Shown here: piece by piece, positions 22,248-34,477 of the stretch
Position numbering within the stretch: the stretch's first letter is position 1
Layout of the letters: each line of letters begins with the position of its first letter
Source: Acanthaster planci
Lineage: Eukaryota; Echinodermata; Asteroidea; Valvatida; Acanthasteridae
DNA length: 64,000 nucleotides
Reading direction: 5' to 3'
Assembly: GCF_001949145.1 (NCBI RefSeq)
Contig: NW_019091448.1
Span: 713,822-777,821, forward strand
Notes under the pieces: generated by a model
What the model was told of the DNA's origin: nothing
The model's input: the letters and a program-made list of their open reading frames with translations, nothing else
The model's database searches: none
Made by a program: the position numbers and the translations under genes

Positions 22248-22315
22248 CGGTGGACTCAACCCTAGCAAGTCTGGATTGTACAGCGATGTGCGTACTGCTT
22301 GAGCCATTGCAATGC
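22248..22315 (-). repeat. tRNA-like SINE fragment
   Basis: On the minus strand, TGGCTCAAGCAG (A-box-like) is followed about 35 bases later by GGGTTGAGTCC (B-box-like), then an A/T-rich tail. This is the arrangement of a tRNA-derived SINE head. Confidence 0.5.
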
Positions 22316-25147
22316 ATTGCTTGATTTAGGAAATTGAACCTTATATTGAGTAATAATGATAATTGGGCAATGCAGTAACTATAGAATTTCGGAAAGTCTC
22401 GTTACAGTTACCTTAACAGTAGCCATTTTGAAAAATTAAACCGAATTGTGAAGAATTTTTCGGTCTTCCCAGACTTGGGCCAAAGAGTAAAATGTAGACC
22501 TACTCAATATCACTCCAAAAGGGAATACAGTAAAAAAGACATAAATGTGCCATTCTGATCTGAGATTCTGCACGAATGTAATACATATTACAGATGTATC
22601 ACAAACATTGCCCTATGTATATTGTGATATAGTGCCACTCCTAAAAATCCCTATCCCCCAGTATCCGGCACAAATTTATTACCAATCGGTAAGGGGCAAG
22701 TTGGCCAGGGGACGAGTTGGCCTGACACCTTAAAATAGGCCTAGCTGTAACCTTTGTCGGCATGCAGCATGATACAGTTATGAATGTAAGTACAATGTAA
22801 TGATTGGGTGCTGTTGGTAAGATTGTTTCATGAGGTGATCGGTTGAATGTTCTATTCTAAGGGGTGAGGCTTGAAGGCCATTAGGCCAAGTGGATTGGAA
22901 CATTGCAATCTATTACAGAATGGAATTATTATTTTTTTACTAATATGATACAGTGTATGGCCCCTGTCACCTGATTCATGTGTCACAAGCCATACTAGGA
23001 TACCATATTAGTGAAGGAAACAGGTGCAGTCATTGTCCCTTTGTCCTTCCACATGTCCTTTCTAACATTATGTAACATTACCCGGATGCGGTATCATTTG
23101 GCGTAACAATCACGTGGCCTCCATTCTTACGCCACAATTGGCTTATGCATTGTATTTCCATACACAGTGTCTGTCATACACGTCCATGATTCACATGGCC
23201 AGTTTTTGTAGTTTTAGTATTATATTTCTGAAATGGTAGGATATTTATATGTGGCATGGGCCGTTCAATTACTGCGACAGTTATCACATTTCCAGATCAA
23301 AATAAATATTTCTGACTTTAAACCTTCCCGGAATTATCCTGTCCTTGCTGTTGTTTAACTTTTTTTTTTTACTTGAGCTATTTGTAATTGTAGAAAGTTT
23401 TGTTTGTTTATTTTCCTCTATAATGGCTCAGAGAATTTGTTTGTGCACCATATGCAAGCAGAGTTGCAGTCTGTAATATCGTGGTATTAAGAATTCGAGA
23501 GATGGTTCCTATGGAGGCCTACAAAAATAAATTATAAATAAAGACATAAGGAATGAGTATTGCAAAGCTGTGTGATAAATGTGCCAGTTGTAATTGACTG
23601 TTTTACAGACTTCTGCTTAAAGATGCCCTTCACCAAGACAATGAGATAGGAATACATGTAATTGCACTGCGTGACCTTACCCTGATTAATCCAGCAAGGA
23701 ATAACTTTAAATCCTAACTGAGAAGTAACTTGGGGATTAATCTTATAACTTAATTCGTATTTGTACATGCACACGGAACAAATATCTGCAGATATTGCAG
23801 ATTTCATTCTCTTGACGGCACAGTTGGAAGCCTGAAAAAATACTTTAAATGTCTGATTTCTTAGGTCTAGTTCCCCAGGAATTATGGCCATCTCATCAGG
23901 CTTGAATTATTTCATAATTAATGTCAGAAATTCTAAATTTCCCTTGAAAATTTGGTCAAGTTGTATTAGAAATATAAAAAATTTGAAAGCTGATGTTTGT
24001 GTAATTATTCGCTACTACGTGAAATTGCCCAAAGGATAAAAGTACAATTGATACAAGTCTATTATTGTGGAGACTGGGGTGCATTTTAAGCATGAAAGCA
24101 GTTTTTCAGCACAGAATTCCTTATTTCAACACCTTTGGCCATTCTGGCAACCCAGTAATGAATATCCGTGGGATCCATTGGCAGAAATATTTGTTCAAAA
24201 GATAGACAGTAGGTGTTGACAGACATAGTGGAGGAAATTTACAAAGTACAGAAAACTTGCATTTTTTATTAAAATGTACCGAAATTTCTAACATTTTTCA
24301 TTCTGTTTTTAATAAAACTAAGCTTAAGACACTAAGTTGTTGATTGTTAGCCTTTGCCAGATTCGCCGATTGAGGGGTCATTGGCAGCGCACAAATTCCC
24401 AATGCCGTGATAAAAGAATTACCATAGTAATATGGGAACTGAGTATATGTACATGTACTGGGAGAAAGTGAGGAAAGTTTGTTCAAAATTGTCCTTACAC
24501 AAAAATCTGCAGTTAAAAGAACCCTTTCAGACTGTTACTCAAAGTAAGAATGACTGAGAAAATAGACAATCCTTTTAGGATCATAATGTTCTAGGACCTA
24601 TAGTGTCAGACAAATTAATAGAGAGAGAACTTGAAGAAGTTCAGCAACTGAAATTGCTAACAAATTAATGTTTCCTGTGTACAGTACCTGTACATCTACA
24701 TTCTCTGACACAATTTTAGAAATGCAGTGCCAACAGAAGAAAAAGGAGTCTTCAGAGCTGATGTGCTGAAAGCAAAAAAGCGAGCAAAAACATCAGAGGT
24801 GACCTAGCAGTATTGAAGTTCCATAAGAGGCCTTCCAAAATGATTTCACATTGTCCCTTTCAAGTGCTCAGGAAACCCCTGCCAAAGCAAAGTTTGGCCG
24901 AAGTGGGAAAGTAATTCTCCTACCAGCAAAATTGGGAAATGTGAACTGCACCATACATGTAACTTGTCAACTTTGGTATTTCTGGAGATTTGTTTGAATG
25001 ACGCCCTCAGGAGACCTCAGTGTATCCATTTTTTTTGTTCTGTGTGCTTGTTGATGGGTTGAGCTGTTTGTTTTATGTGCTCAGTATCTAGAAGGAAGGT
25101 TTTTGTTTCGCTTTTTAGAAAGACAGGAAGATTGACAAGAAACCCAA

Positions 25148-25291
25148 ATGAGGAACATACAGGTCTTGTTGCTTGTGCTGGCTGTCTCTGTTTGCTACTC
25201 TGCTGCTGCACCAAGTGCGAGGGATGATAAAAGCGTCCACTGGGCATTGCTGGTAGCTGGCTCTAGTGGTTGGGGCAACTACAGACATCAG
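25148..25291 (+). CDS. LGMN: LGMN exon 1 (start, signal peptide)
   Basis: ATG is at 25148 in the context AACCCAAATGA. It encodes the signal peptide and the first core strand [19 protein letters not shown]44 corresponds to the catalytic-triad Asn of human legumain. The donor is GTACAT, phase 0. Confidence 0.95.
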
Positions 25292-28200
25292 GTACATGTA
25301 GTGTAGGGCACAAGCACACAGTACATGTACATTGGGCGAGTAGTCACATTTTTAATAAGGTTCTCGTAATGGTTACAGATATTTTCTGTATCACTTGAAC
25401 TCCCCCAAAACTTGTCCAGTTTTGTGTTTGACGAGTGTTTGTTTTCCTTTCCAATTGAAAGAGTGGATGGAAAAACAAATTGGTCTCATGGCATGATTTG
25501 ACTGAAGTAAACTCTGTTTATTTAAGAGGTGCAAATCCTACTTTCAGGAGGCCAAAATGTCATTTCAAAAGTGTATCTTTGTGCGAGAGTGTCCATTAAA
25601 TCCTCTCCGTGTTGTGTTTCACTTTCAAAAATGTATGGCTTTGAAATCAGACGAGCTGGCTAGATGCATTGCATGTAAACTGGTTGGATCTCACATATTT
25701 TTTCTGTGCTGGTTACTGTTTATCCAACAGGCTGATGTTTGCCATGCCTACCAGGTCCTGCATAACCATGGCATTCCAGATGAGAACATTGTGGTCATGA
25801 TGTACGATGACATTGCCCGCAATGAAAAGTAAGTTGTGTGCAAACCATTGTAGTTGATATTTAATGGTATCACTGTTCAGACTGTTTAAACGTGGACGTG
25901 TTTGCCATCATAGAGATGTCCGAATTTGCTAGTCATAAACTGAACAGTTGATGACCCTGATAAGAGCGAATTGTCCTGCATGTCAAAGTTTGTATCTGAT
26001 ACTTCAGGTAGCCAATAGTTCAGTGCTGTACTTTCTAGTAAGATTTTTGTGTTCTGTTTTTGTAGCAATCCTCATAAGGGTGTAATCATCAACAGACCCA
26101 AGGGACCAAATGTGTACACCGGGGTGCCTAAGGACTACACTGGAGAAGTATGTAGTATTTCATGTACCATCAAGTTGGAAGTCACAAATAGTCTATCTTA
26201 ACTACATTTTTGTGACTCCCGCATAGCAGAATATGCCCAATCTGCGTGGTCAATTCAGCTGTCCTGTACTTCCCAAGTTACTAAAGCAGTCTTGAGTAAA
26301 ACATTATGTTAAGTTCTGAACTGATAGGTACCGTATACTAAATATCATATTGAAAGTTTTCACTGATGCACACCTGCAATGTATGCTATGAGGTACATGT
26401 AGTTTTAACAAAATGGGTTACATCTGATATACAAATATCCATTTATTCCCCTTTTTGCAATTTTAATGCTGAAATTTAAAGTTTAAAGTAGAAAACTTAT
26501 CTAAAGTGAAACTATTTACATGTACGTGTCTTTACTTGGGCATGAATTTTGCTATGCATACAGTTTACAGATATACATGTAGTGGTACGTCAGGGAATAT
26601 TGCTTCTTATGTGGTACTGAGCAGAAGACATTTTTTGAAATTCTTTAAGCGATGACAAGTTCTTTGTTTAATGACCATTGTTTTCTTTGGGTGACTGTAG
26701 CAAGTGACTCCCAAGAACTTTCTGGCAATTCTCCAAGGGGAAAAGGCTGCAATGCAAGGCATTGGCAGTGGCAAGGTCATCGCCAGGTAAGTGGATGAAA
26801 AAAACAAGGACATCTGTCACCCCATCAACCGGTGTGGGTGTGAAGCGCAAAGCTGTTAATGGTGTGAATTGAAAATTGGGGGCTCAAGATGCTCTGCTTT
26901 GTGATCCGAGGCAGTTTCTGACCATGTTACCCAGTTTTTTGAGGATTTTTTTACATCATTTTCAAGTTAGGAGGCACATCATTTGCTATTATGAACTGTA
27001 ATATTAAAATTTAAGTGTACAATTTTTATCTTACTACAAAAAAGTGTGCATGGAGGTTGGGAAACATTCCCCCTCCCTGTCCGCAACTGATCAAGTCCAT
27101 GTTGAAGAAACTACAAATATGCACAGTTTGACAGGTGGGAGAAAACCCTGAATAAATCCACAGAATGGGGTAGGGGCTGAAACTTAGCTGACATACTGAC
27201 CCGGGTGGGATTTGAACCGCGGTCATAAGGTGAAACTGAAGGTGAGGAAAGTACCAGCGTGCCAAGCTGACTTGCTTGCACTGCCTATATTCTGATAACG
27301 CACCAAGTGCCCACATGTGTATCTGTGACTTTGTACATTTTTATATGAAATTGCTTGCACAAAAAAGGAGTGTCTCATCATATTGAATGGTTTGAATGTT
27401 CCATTCGGAACGCCTTGTTTTCGTTCCAGAACAGGCAACCTTCCACAGGGAATATAGCATTCCCATTGGAAAGCTACCTCAGAATGGTCTATGCACAAAG
27501 TTCTATGGAACACTAGTGTTCCCGTGGGAAAGGTCCAATAGAGCTTGAATGTTCCCAATGTTTGAGACACTCCGTAACCAGCGTCATAACTATATGCGTG
27601 CAAATCGTGCATAAAAAGGATACCATTAATTGGATGCCATTAAAACGTAGCACCTACTCATGCTCAGACAAGGAGGCCATGAGTGGTAACACTACTGCAT
27701 CAAGTTTTTTTGCACTCAGTGTTTTTTTCCTTGTTTGAATTTTAGAGAATAGCATATTTGTATTGTGTTTTTTTTTGTAAACAATATTGATTCTTTCATT
27801 TGCAGTGGACCAAATGATAATGTCTTTGTCTTCTTCTCTGATCACGGAGCCACAGACCTGATCGCATTCCCTTCCTCCACGGTGAGCATACTCAGCCAAA
27901 TCAAGCAGGGGAAATAAAAGTCACCAAAGAAACAACTTCCAGGAAAAACATTAGATAGGAGAGAGGATAGGTTACTGATATGGTTAGTGCACTGGACAAG
28001 TCCCTAGTTTGTGTGGTCTTGTGACATATACAACTCATAAGTTGCTACTGATGCAGCTCAACTAAAGTTATTATGCACACGCATGCTTGTAATGTAAACC
28101 TCTGTGGTAAGCTGCTTCAGATGATGGGGAATCTTCCTCTCACAAGCAGAAAGGATGTTGCCTACTTCCATTCCAGAAGGTTGGCAGCCAGTAGTGTCGT

Positions 28201-31200
28201 CATTCAGGTTACTTTCGTGATGTCTAAGATGCATAACGTGTGATACCAGACAATGCATAAACCCCAGTCTGTATGCACAGACAAGGTTTACAGGTTAATG
28301 CATTGAGCGCGCTTTGACTCAGTCAGCCGTGTGAATCAGTATTCATGGTGTTTAACTCTGTTGCAGAATTTGGCCACTGTATCTTGCCTTTTTGGATTGC
28401 CAAAATTTCAGCCAGAAATAATGCTGTATGTAATTCAAATGTCTTTTGTGAAACAGGCTGTGTAGATTTCCAGCTTGTGCATGATTTTATAGCCTTCAAC
28501 AATTGAACCAGTATCATATTTCATTTTGACAAATATTTTAATGTTGCATAATAACTTCTGATTGATGGTGAATTTGACATTGAGTTTTCTGGTGATTTTA
28601 GCTCTCCGAAAAGGAATTGCAAGGTGCTTTGGAGAAGATGGCAGCTGCAAAGAAATTCAAAAAGGTATTTGATATTTGAGTGTAATGTTGTGCAAAACCA
28701 ACCCGAAACCGAAACCTGCTCGACACAAAACCGACTTTGGATCGAGTCAGATCGGTTTTGCACTTGTGGTTTTTGGTCAGGCCAGGCCGGTTAAGCCATA
28801 TTGTAAGAAAACCAAAATAAACCAACGATAACCGAAAAACTGAAACGGGAAGTTCACGTGACGAAATTACTTTTTAGAGCTTCAGATTACATAGCCAATT
28901 CATATGTTATTAGCGGCAGTGACGCAGCATATCAAAATAAAAAAGTGAACATGAACAGTAATACTGTTCTGAGTAGATCAGAAACATGGTCACGCACAGC
29001 TGCACACAGACTTCAAGCCAGTTCAGCCAACTATGCATTTTTCACACCAAGATTTTACTTTCGGGAAAAATGAGGCAGATAAAACAGACAAAGTTACATA
29101 CGGGAATGTAGTAACTGATTCTGCATACTGCGTATAAATTTTGTTCCATGCAATTGAAAAGAGGATCACAAATATTGTTCAACCAAAACTCTGAATACAC
29201 GAAACGTGAAAATACGTTGCTGTCCAAACTTTTTCGAAAGGGTTATTTCAAAACATGGCGATCTCTTAATATTTCTTGGTACCCGCAATACTCTTGCACG
29301 CATACGATGAAATATCATGAAATGCGCAGTTGGAATACCAAATATTGTGCATGGTTTGCAGACAAGCAGGAACTTTATATTATTATTGTTCAGGCACAAA
29401 ACGGATACAATTTGTTTGAAATAAAGGATGATTAGCCCAAACCAGATGTTTGGATTTTTTTTGGATTCGGTTACGTTTTGTTGTTTCAGGTCGGTTTTTC
29501 CCTGATTTCTTGTTAGTTCGGGTCGGTTTGGAGAGCTCAGATTGGTTTCAGTTCGGATTTGGTTTTAACCCTAACAGTCCTCAGTCCTCCAACAGGCGAA
29601 GGACTGAGGACTGTTAGGGTTAATACGTCTTTAATGTTTCGGGTCGGTTTGGCCTGTACAACCCAATCCGATGCACATCATTATTTAAAGGTTCAATGCT
29701 CATAATGTGGCAATAGGCATCAAAATTCAGTTACTGCTGCAATTTGCTTGCTGAATGCAGTGACCCAATATCTGCAAATCAAAACAGAGGGTCTGACAAT
29801 TCGATCCTACCAGAATCTTCCTCAAAAGCAAAATGATTATTCACTGGCAGATGTGGTGTGCAGTCACTTATTCTGTAAATAAGAAATAAATCCCTGTCAA
29901 AAATATTTTGTGGTATGTAAGATGTCACACAGCCATAGAAACATTACTGATATGCCATTTAGGTGATGGAAATCAAGAGTACAGGCTTGTCAGTGAGCAT
30001 GAGATGAATAAACAGGTGTTGAGGAACATTTAATATGCAATTTCCTGTGTGCATGGCATTAGAATTTACAAATTCTATTTTCTTAACACTGGTATCTTGG
30101 CACACGTGCATTACTGGAGCCTTGTCGCAAAGAGCAGAGGGTAAGTAATCTTTTTTTGAAGGACACCACATTTCCCTTTTTTCTTCCACGTTCAGTTGGT
30201 GTTCTACCTGGAGGCCTGCGAGTCAGGGTCGATGTTTGACAGCTACAAGATTGATAACATCTACACGACCACTGCCTCAAGTCCGGACGAATCGTCGTAT
30301 GCTTGCTACTTTGACCAAGATCTGGAAACATACCTCGGAGATGTGTACAGCGTGAAGTGGATGGAGAACTCTGATAAAGTATGTCAGTAGACACCCTTTG
30401 TACGGACTAGGGTTGTACATGTTTATGCGTACACAGTAGAGAAATAAAAAATGCACAATAAAGCTCCTTGACTGTCACTCTTCATTTTTGATGACAAAAC
30501 CTGCAAATTTCTTTAAAAGCCTTTCTTCTGAGTGGGACAAATTTTGTGTAGACTTTCAAAAGTAATGAGAATCTTTTTGGTATTAATATAGCTCTTTCAG
30601 TATTTTCTAAAACTGGTCATTTCTCTGTCCCACCTGGCCCGCTTTGCTTATGATTGCAAATTCAAGAGGGCATTAAAAACATGCAATCGATATTCAGCTC
30701 AATTTTTTGTGCGTACAATATCTAATTATTATTGTTCATTGGAAGTTAAAAGAAGATGGGAGTTTTCAATTCCTAGAAAATACTTTCAACGGATGCATGA
30801 GGTCGCTTTTTTGATGTTGTCATACGACAAAGTTCTTGTCGAAAAAGCATTAAACTGAACTAAAAAATTCACCCACCAACTACTTTTGTCTAAAAAAGCT
30901 GTTTAGTATTGAAGCCAAGTACGTGTATAAAGTGGAACTTATATGAGGTAACTCCAGAAAGGTGTCTTGGTTCCATTTATGTTATACCATGCCAGTGGGT
31001 TCCTGGAATCACAAATAGATCACGTGAATGATTACAGTCTTAACAGTTACAAAAGCTAAATTGTGGTGCGTGCAGTGTGCACTTGGGAGATTCATTATGT
31101 GGTCCGCTTTCATTTTTGTAGGCCGACTTCAGCATAGAAACTCTCTTGCAGCAGTTCAAAATTGTGAAGACAGAGACCAACACCAGCCACGTCCACAAAT

Positions 31201-34200
31201 ACGGGGATATGTCGTTCGATAAGGACCATCTTGGGGAGTACCAAGGGAAAGGCCCAAAGATTGAACTGGACAAGAGTGCAAAGCTAACACCGGTGCCAGT
31301 AAGTATGGATTTACACGTGCATTTAACAAATTCAGTGTCTGTTATCTGTACTTTAACTTGTGCTCTGTCCTTGCCTGGCTCAACAGTGTCATCCCACACC
31401 AACTGTAATGTTAATTTTCCAATCCTATCCAATTTGAGTTAAAGATTATTGTGGCTGTCCCCCATTTCCACACATATATTGTTCCTTGCTCCACAGCTGG
31501 ATGCTGTGCCAAGCCCAGAGGTTCCCATGGCGATCTTGCATCGCCGTTTAATGGCTGCTCGGGATCCACGGAAACGCAGCGAGATACTGAAAGAGATCAC
31601 TACCCTTGGACAGGTCAGAACCGAGACAACTTCCTCGTTTTGCCCCAGGCACAGAATTGCTTTTGTTGGTCGAAAATCCCTACTCGTTGAAATGAAATGG
31701 TACTGTGGTGACTTTTTATACTTGAGACATGGCATATGCACAGATTTGCTATTCTAGCACCTCGCCCACAGATTCTGTATTTTGAATGGCTGAGAGCTTG
31801 TCCCATGGCATTCACTGTTTCTGCTATCTTGATGTTCATGGCCCAAAGGACTATACCCATAGCAACCAAAGCACTGTGGATGTACGTAACAGCCAATGAA
31901 TGGTACACATACAACGACTGGTATTGTATGTTAATGGATACAGACCTGCTAACATGCCGTACTCCTTCCAGAGGTCAGGCATTACCACACAATAGATTAA
32001 AAATTGAAATGAACTGAAGGCTCATTAAATACCTTTTAATATATTGTGTGGTAATGCCTGACCTCAGGAAGGAGTACGGTTAAGTTGGCAGGCCTGTACG
32101 TATTGTGTGCACGTTGCGTGCATTCCAAAGTGCTAAGGGTCAGAACTCGGTTCAAACATTTTCTGAAGAGGTAGTATGGAAAAGTGCTTATAAATTTCCA
32201 ACACATTTCTTGTATCAGGAGACGAACATTTTAATTGTACATGTATTTGGATCAAAGTAATCATTGCTTAAATCAAGCGTGATCTGTGGGAGAGGTGTTA
32301 CAAAACAAATATTGACTGCTGCATCTCATATTGTAGTAAACTAGCCACCCTCAGTGATCATGGAGCATTCCATTTTCCTCTCCGGCTTCGTTTTGGGATC
32401 ACCTCCAAAGGCTAGTTTTACTATACCACTTGAAGCAGGAAATCCTGACTACTCACACATTGTGTGATGCTTTGAATATTCACCCTCCACAGTCCCAACA
32501 AGCAATGGTGTCGGTTCTGCAAGCCACTGTCAAGACCGTCCTGAACGACAATGGAGACCGGTTTGATCAGGTCATGACCCGGCATGGTGTCCAGGTCACT
32601 AACTGGGACTGCTACAAGACTGCCGTCGACCACTTCTCGGAGAAGTGCTTCCCCTTCAAAAAGGTCAGTTTTAATGAACTCAGGGTTCCTTCCTAAGAGC
32701 TTTGTAAATTTCAAGAGCGCTTACACTCCGTGCAGAAGTGCAGCGTGCTGGGTGTATCCATGGTGTGCACAATTCTGTGGGCTGTATTCACAAAATGGTC
32801 ATTTTGGATCGTGCCCCCTGAATCCTCTAAATTTATTGATCACTCAGAAATGTGAAGGAGCCTGACTATTTTGCCACTGTATTTAGTTGGATAAACATGT
32901 AGCTTTGTGATGAGATCTTATTCTGTGTGGAGTCTTTTTAAAACTAGGTTTGATCTTGTCCAGGTTGGTTAGCTGGACAAACTGTGACATTGCTTTATCC
33001 TGTTTGCCATGGATTAGTGTGTCGTTGCTGTTGGACATCACTTCAAGCTAATTCACCTCAGATTATTTTTTTGGGAACAAACAATGCTTTCACGGAACTT
33101 TATGCCTTAAGGATAGAGGTCACTTGCTGTAAAAAGTACATGTAATTGCATAAGGCGTTAGTGGCTGTGTACTGAAAGGCACTGGACATGTTTGCAGTTG
33201 CAGATCCAGTCTGCACAACTTACATAACACAGGCACCTGTATTGTGCACAAAGGCACATAAACATGAATAGGTCTCTGTTCTTAAAACATTTCGTGATGG
33301 CTCAAATATGACAGGATCTTAGCCAACATTAAGGGTGTCCATGTCGTCATGTAAGTTTGGTACGTTGTTCAGAAGGACAAGTGTTGTTATTGAGTATCTC
33401 ACACGATGCATTACCACTCCTACAGCATGACTATGCTCTGTCGCTGATGTACATCTTGGCCAACCTGTGCGAGGAACAAGTGCCAACACAGTTGTAAGTG
33501 GAGACACTTTTTATGTGAAAATCCTGTTATGTAAATATCCATAGACAATTTCATTAGATACTCTCCACAAATTTAGGTCCCTGTTGAGTAAAGTTTCAAA
33601 TTTGTAATCCTGGAGTAAATTTCCTGTGCCCAGGTCATCCTGTCTCTCGAACTTTCTTCAGATGCTTGTTTCAAAATGTGATTAAAATGCAAATCCATAT
33701 CTTTGGCTGTCATTCTGTTTCTTTAATGAAACTGTGACAGTCTGCTACTGGGGCCTTTAATTATATGTTTTTGTTTTAATTAACAATTGCACATCATAAG
33801 CTGTATGGCATAGTCCCCACCGTGATTACCCCTGACACAAACCCAATGAGCACATGCTTGCAGACAGTTTTAAAGACACTGCAGTTTCATGTTTAAAAGT
33901 GGAGCAGGATGTTTCAAGCACACGTGGAGACCATTTCTTTTCTTGGTACCTTGTAAAGTCACAATTTTGACCCCAACCTCACAATATGAGTCTCAAGTTG
34001 CCAAAACCACTTTGGAGTTATAGGCCTTTGAAAGAATCTTGCGCAGTGTAAATCACCAGGAACCCTCAACATTTTTACCCATGTAACGGTCATTTTCAGC
34101 GGATGCCAAACTGAGTGAAAGAAAGAGCTCAGTTTGCTCTTCCTAATGCAAACTGATACCGAATTACTTTTTAAAAAAATGACCCCGAGACTCATTTTGT

Positions 34201-34477
34201 CCGCTCCGGTCACAACTGGCAGGCTCATGGTTCATATACAGTTTACATGTACACATGCAGTCACCTGCTGGTTTTGGACGTTACAATGTGTAGTCTAAAT
34301 GCATTATGATTTGCAGTTTTGGCTGTTCAGATTCAAGCAGTTGGAGACTCGGTGAGTTGTCCAACATTCTGAATGATGATACCTGGTCTGTTCTGATTAT
34401 TGAGATTATTGAAATGATACTCTCTTTGTCTTTCTTTCCATAGGATCACCACTGCCCTGGATATGCAGTGCAAGTAA
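25148..34477 (+). CDS. LGMN: Legumain / asparaginyl endopeptidase (whole gene, 12 coding exons)
   Basis: This is a lysosomal cysteine protease of family C13 that cuts after Asn, made as a secretory zymogen. The exons are 25148-25291, 25731-25828, 26066-26147, 26701-26786, 27806-27881, 28602-28664, 30196-30378, 31122-31298, 31497-31613, 32493-32663, 33426-33493 and 34444-34477. All junctions are GT/AG and in phase, giving 432 residues (human 433). Residues 1-20 form a hydrophobic signal peptide ([15 protein letters not shown]). Catalytic residues by alignment are N44 (GWGNYRHQ), H150 (FFSDHGA) and C191 (LEACESGS). The C-terminal prodomain keeps the four conserved cysteines (NWDCYK, SEKCFP, NLCEE, MQCK). 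The human RGD motif is replaced by QGE. KIF6 lies 4.6 kb upstream on the other strand. A 5' UTR exon may exist but is not visible. Confidence 0.97.
25731..25828 (+). CDS. LGMN: LGMN exon 2
   Basis: It encodes [20 protein letters not shown] and [12 protein letters not shown], a caspase-like fold segment nearly identical to human legumain. The donor is GTAAGT in phase 2. Confidence 0.97.
26066..26147 (+). CDS. LGMN: LGMN exon 3
   Basis: It encodes [20 protein letters not shown] and PKDYTGE, matching human NPTPGIVINRP...VPKDYTGE. Confidence 0.96.
26701..26786 (+). CDS. LGMN: LGMN exon 4
   Basis: It encodes [20 protein letters not shown] and GSGKVIA. The position of the human RGD is QGE here, so no integrin-type motif. 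Confidence 0.95.
27195..27275 (-). repeat. tRNA-like SINE fragment in LGMN intron 4
   Basis: On the minus strand, TGGCACGCTGG (A-box-like) is followed by CGGTTCAAATCCCACC (B-box-like) at tRNA spacing. The sequence continues past the tRNA part, as in a SINE. Confidence 0.5.
27806..27881 (+). CDS. LGMN: LGMN exon 5, catalytic His
   Basis: It encodes [20 protein letters not shown] and FPSST. H150 in SDHG is the catalytic histidine. Confidence 0.97.
28602..28664 (+). CDS. LGMN: LGMN exon 6
   Basis: It is a 21-codon exon, [20 protein letters not shown] plus K, matching the helix before the catalytic Cys strand. Confidence 0.93.
28687..29662. mobile_element. 976-bp inverted-repeat element in LGMN intron 6
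   Basis: It begins GTTGTGCAAAACCAACCCGA and ends with the near complement (TCGGTTTGGCCTGTACAAC). Both subterminal regions are rich in ACCGAAACC/GGTCGGTTT motifs in opposite orientations. No long frame is present, so it is non-autonomous if it is a transposon. No clear target duplication is seen. Confidence 0.55.
29565..29623. repeat. Perfect 24-bp hairpin
   Basis: TTAACCCTAACAGTCCTCAG plus TCCT at 29565-29588 is exactly complementary to 29600-29623, with an 11-base loop. It lies inside the 28687-29662 element. Confidence 0.95.
30196..30378 (+). CDS. LGMN: LGMN exon 7, catalytic Cys
   Basis: It encodes [15 protein letters not shown] with C191 as the nucleophile, then [17 protein letters not shown] and [14 protein letters not shown], the substrate-binding loops. 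Confidence 0.98.
31122..31298 (+). CDS. LGMN: LGMN exon 8
   Basis: It encodes [20 protein letters not shown] and [15 protein letters not shown] is a potential N-glycosylation site. The segment leads to the prodomain linker. Confidence 0.95.
31497..31613 (+). CDS. LGMN: LGMN exon 9, linker/activation region
   Basis: It encodes [20 protein letters not shown] and [19 protein letters not shown]. It covers the region where human legumain is self-cleaved at N323; no Asn is visible at the equivalent stretch, so the activation site may differ. Confidence 0.93.
31941..32096. repeat. Foldback element in LGMN intron 9
   Basis: Arms of about 54 bp (31941-31994 and 32042-32096) share GTACTCCTTCC, GGTCAGGCATTACCACACAA and the outer CAGACCTGC/CAGGCCTGC with few mismatches. 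The spacer is 47 bases, A/T-rich, without coding capacity. Confidence 0.92.
32493..32663 (+). CDS. LGMN: LGMN exon 10, prodomain
   Basis: It encodes [20 protein letters not shown] and then [20 protein letters not shown], carrying the first two conserved prodomain cysteines. Confidence 0.95.
33426..33493 (+). CDS. LGMN: LGMN exon 11, prodomain
   Basis: It encodes [20 protein letters not shown], with the third prodomain cysteine (human YVLVNLCEKP). Confidence 0.95.
34444..34477 (+). CDS. LGMN: LGMN exon 12, C-terminus
   Basis: It encodes [10 protein letters not shown] and a TAA stop at 34475-34477. The final cysteine matches the human VCLGHY end. Confidence 0.93.

Larger units (their letters stand above)
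20591..25147. other. Intergenic region between divergent KIF6 and LGMN
   Basis: It holds the 5' flanks and probably promoters of both genes, a hairpin, a MITE and a SINE fragment (listed separately). The longest frame (23532-23891, minus, 119 codons) has no recognisable motif, and I do not call it a gene. I see no convincing TATA box. Confidence 0.6.

Noticed and set aside
22248-22315. A tRNA gene on the minus strand
   Set aside because: A- and B-box-like strings are present, but arms do not close into a cloverleaf; a SINE fragment is the better reading. The same applies to 11057-11130 and 27195-27275.
23532-23891. 119-codon minus-strand frame between KIF6 and LGMN
   Set aside because: No recognisable motif, no splice-consistent partner, and composition like translated AT-rich intergenic DNA. 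Worth a transcript check only.
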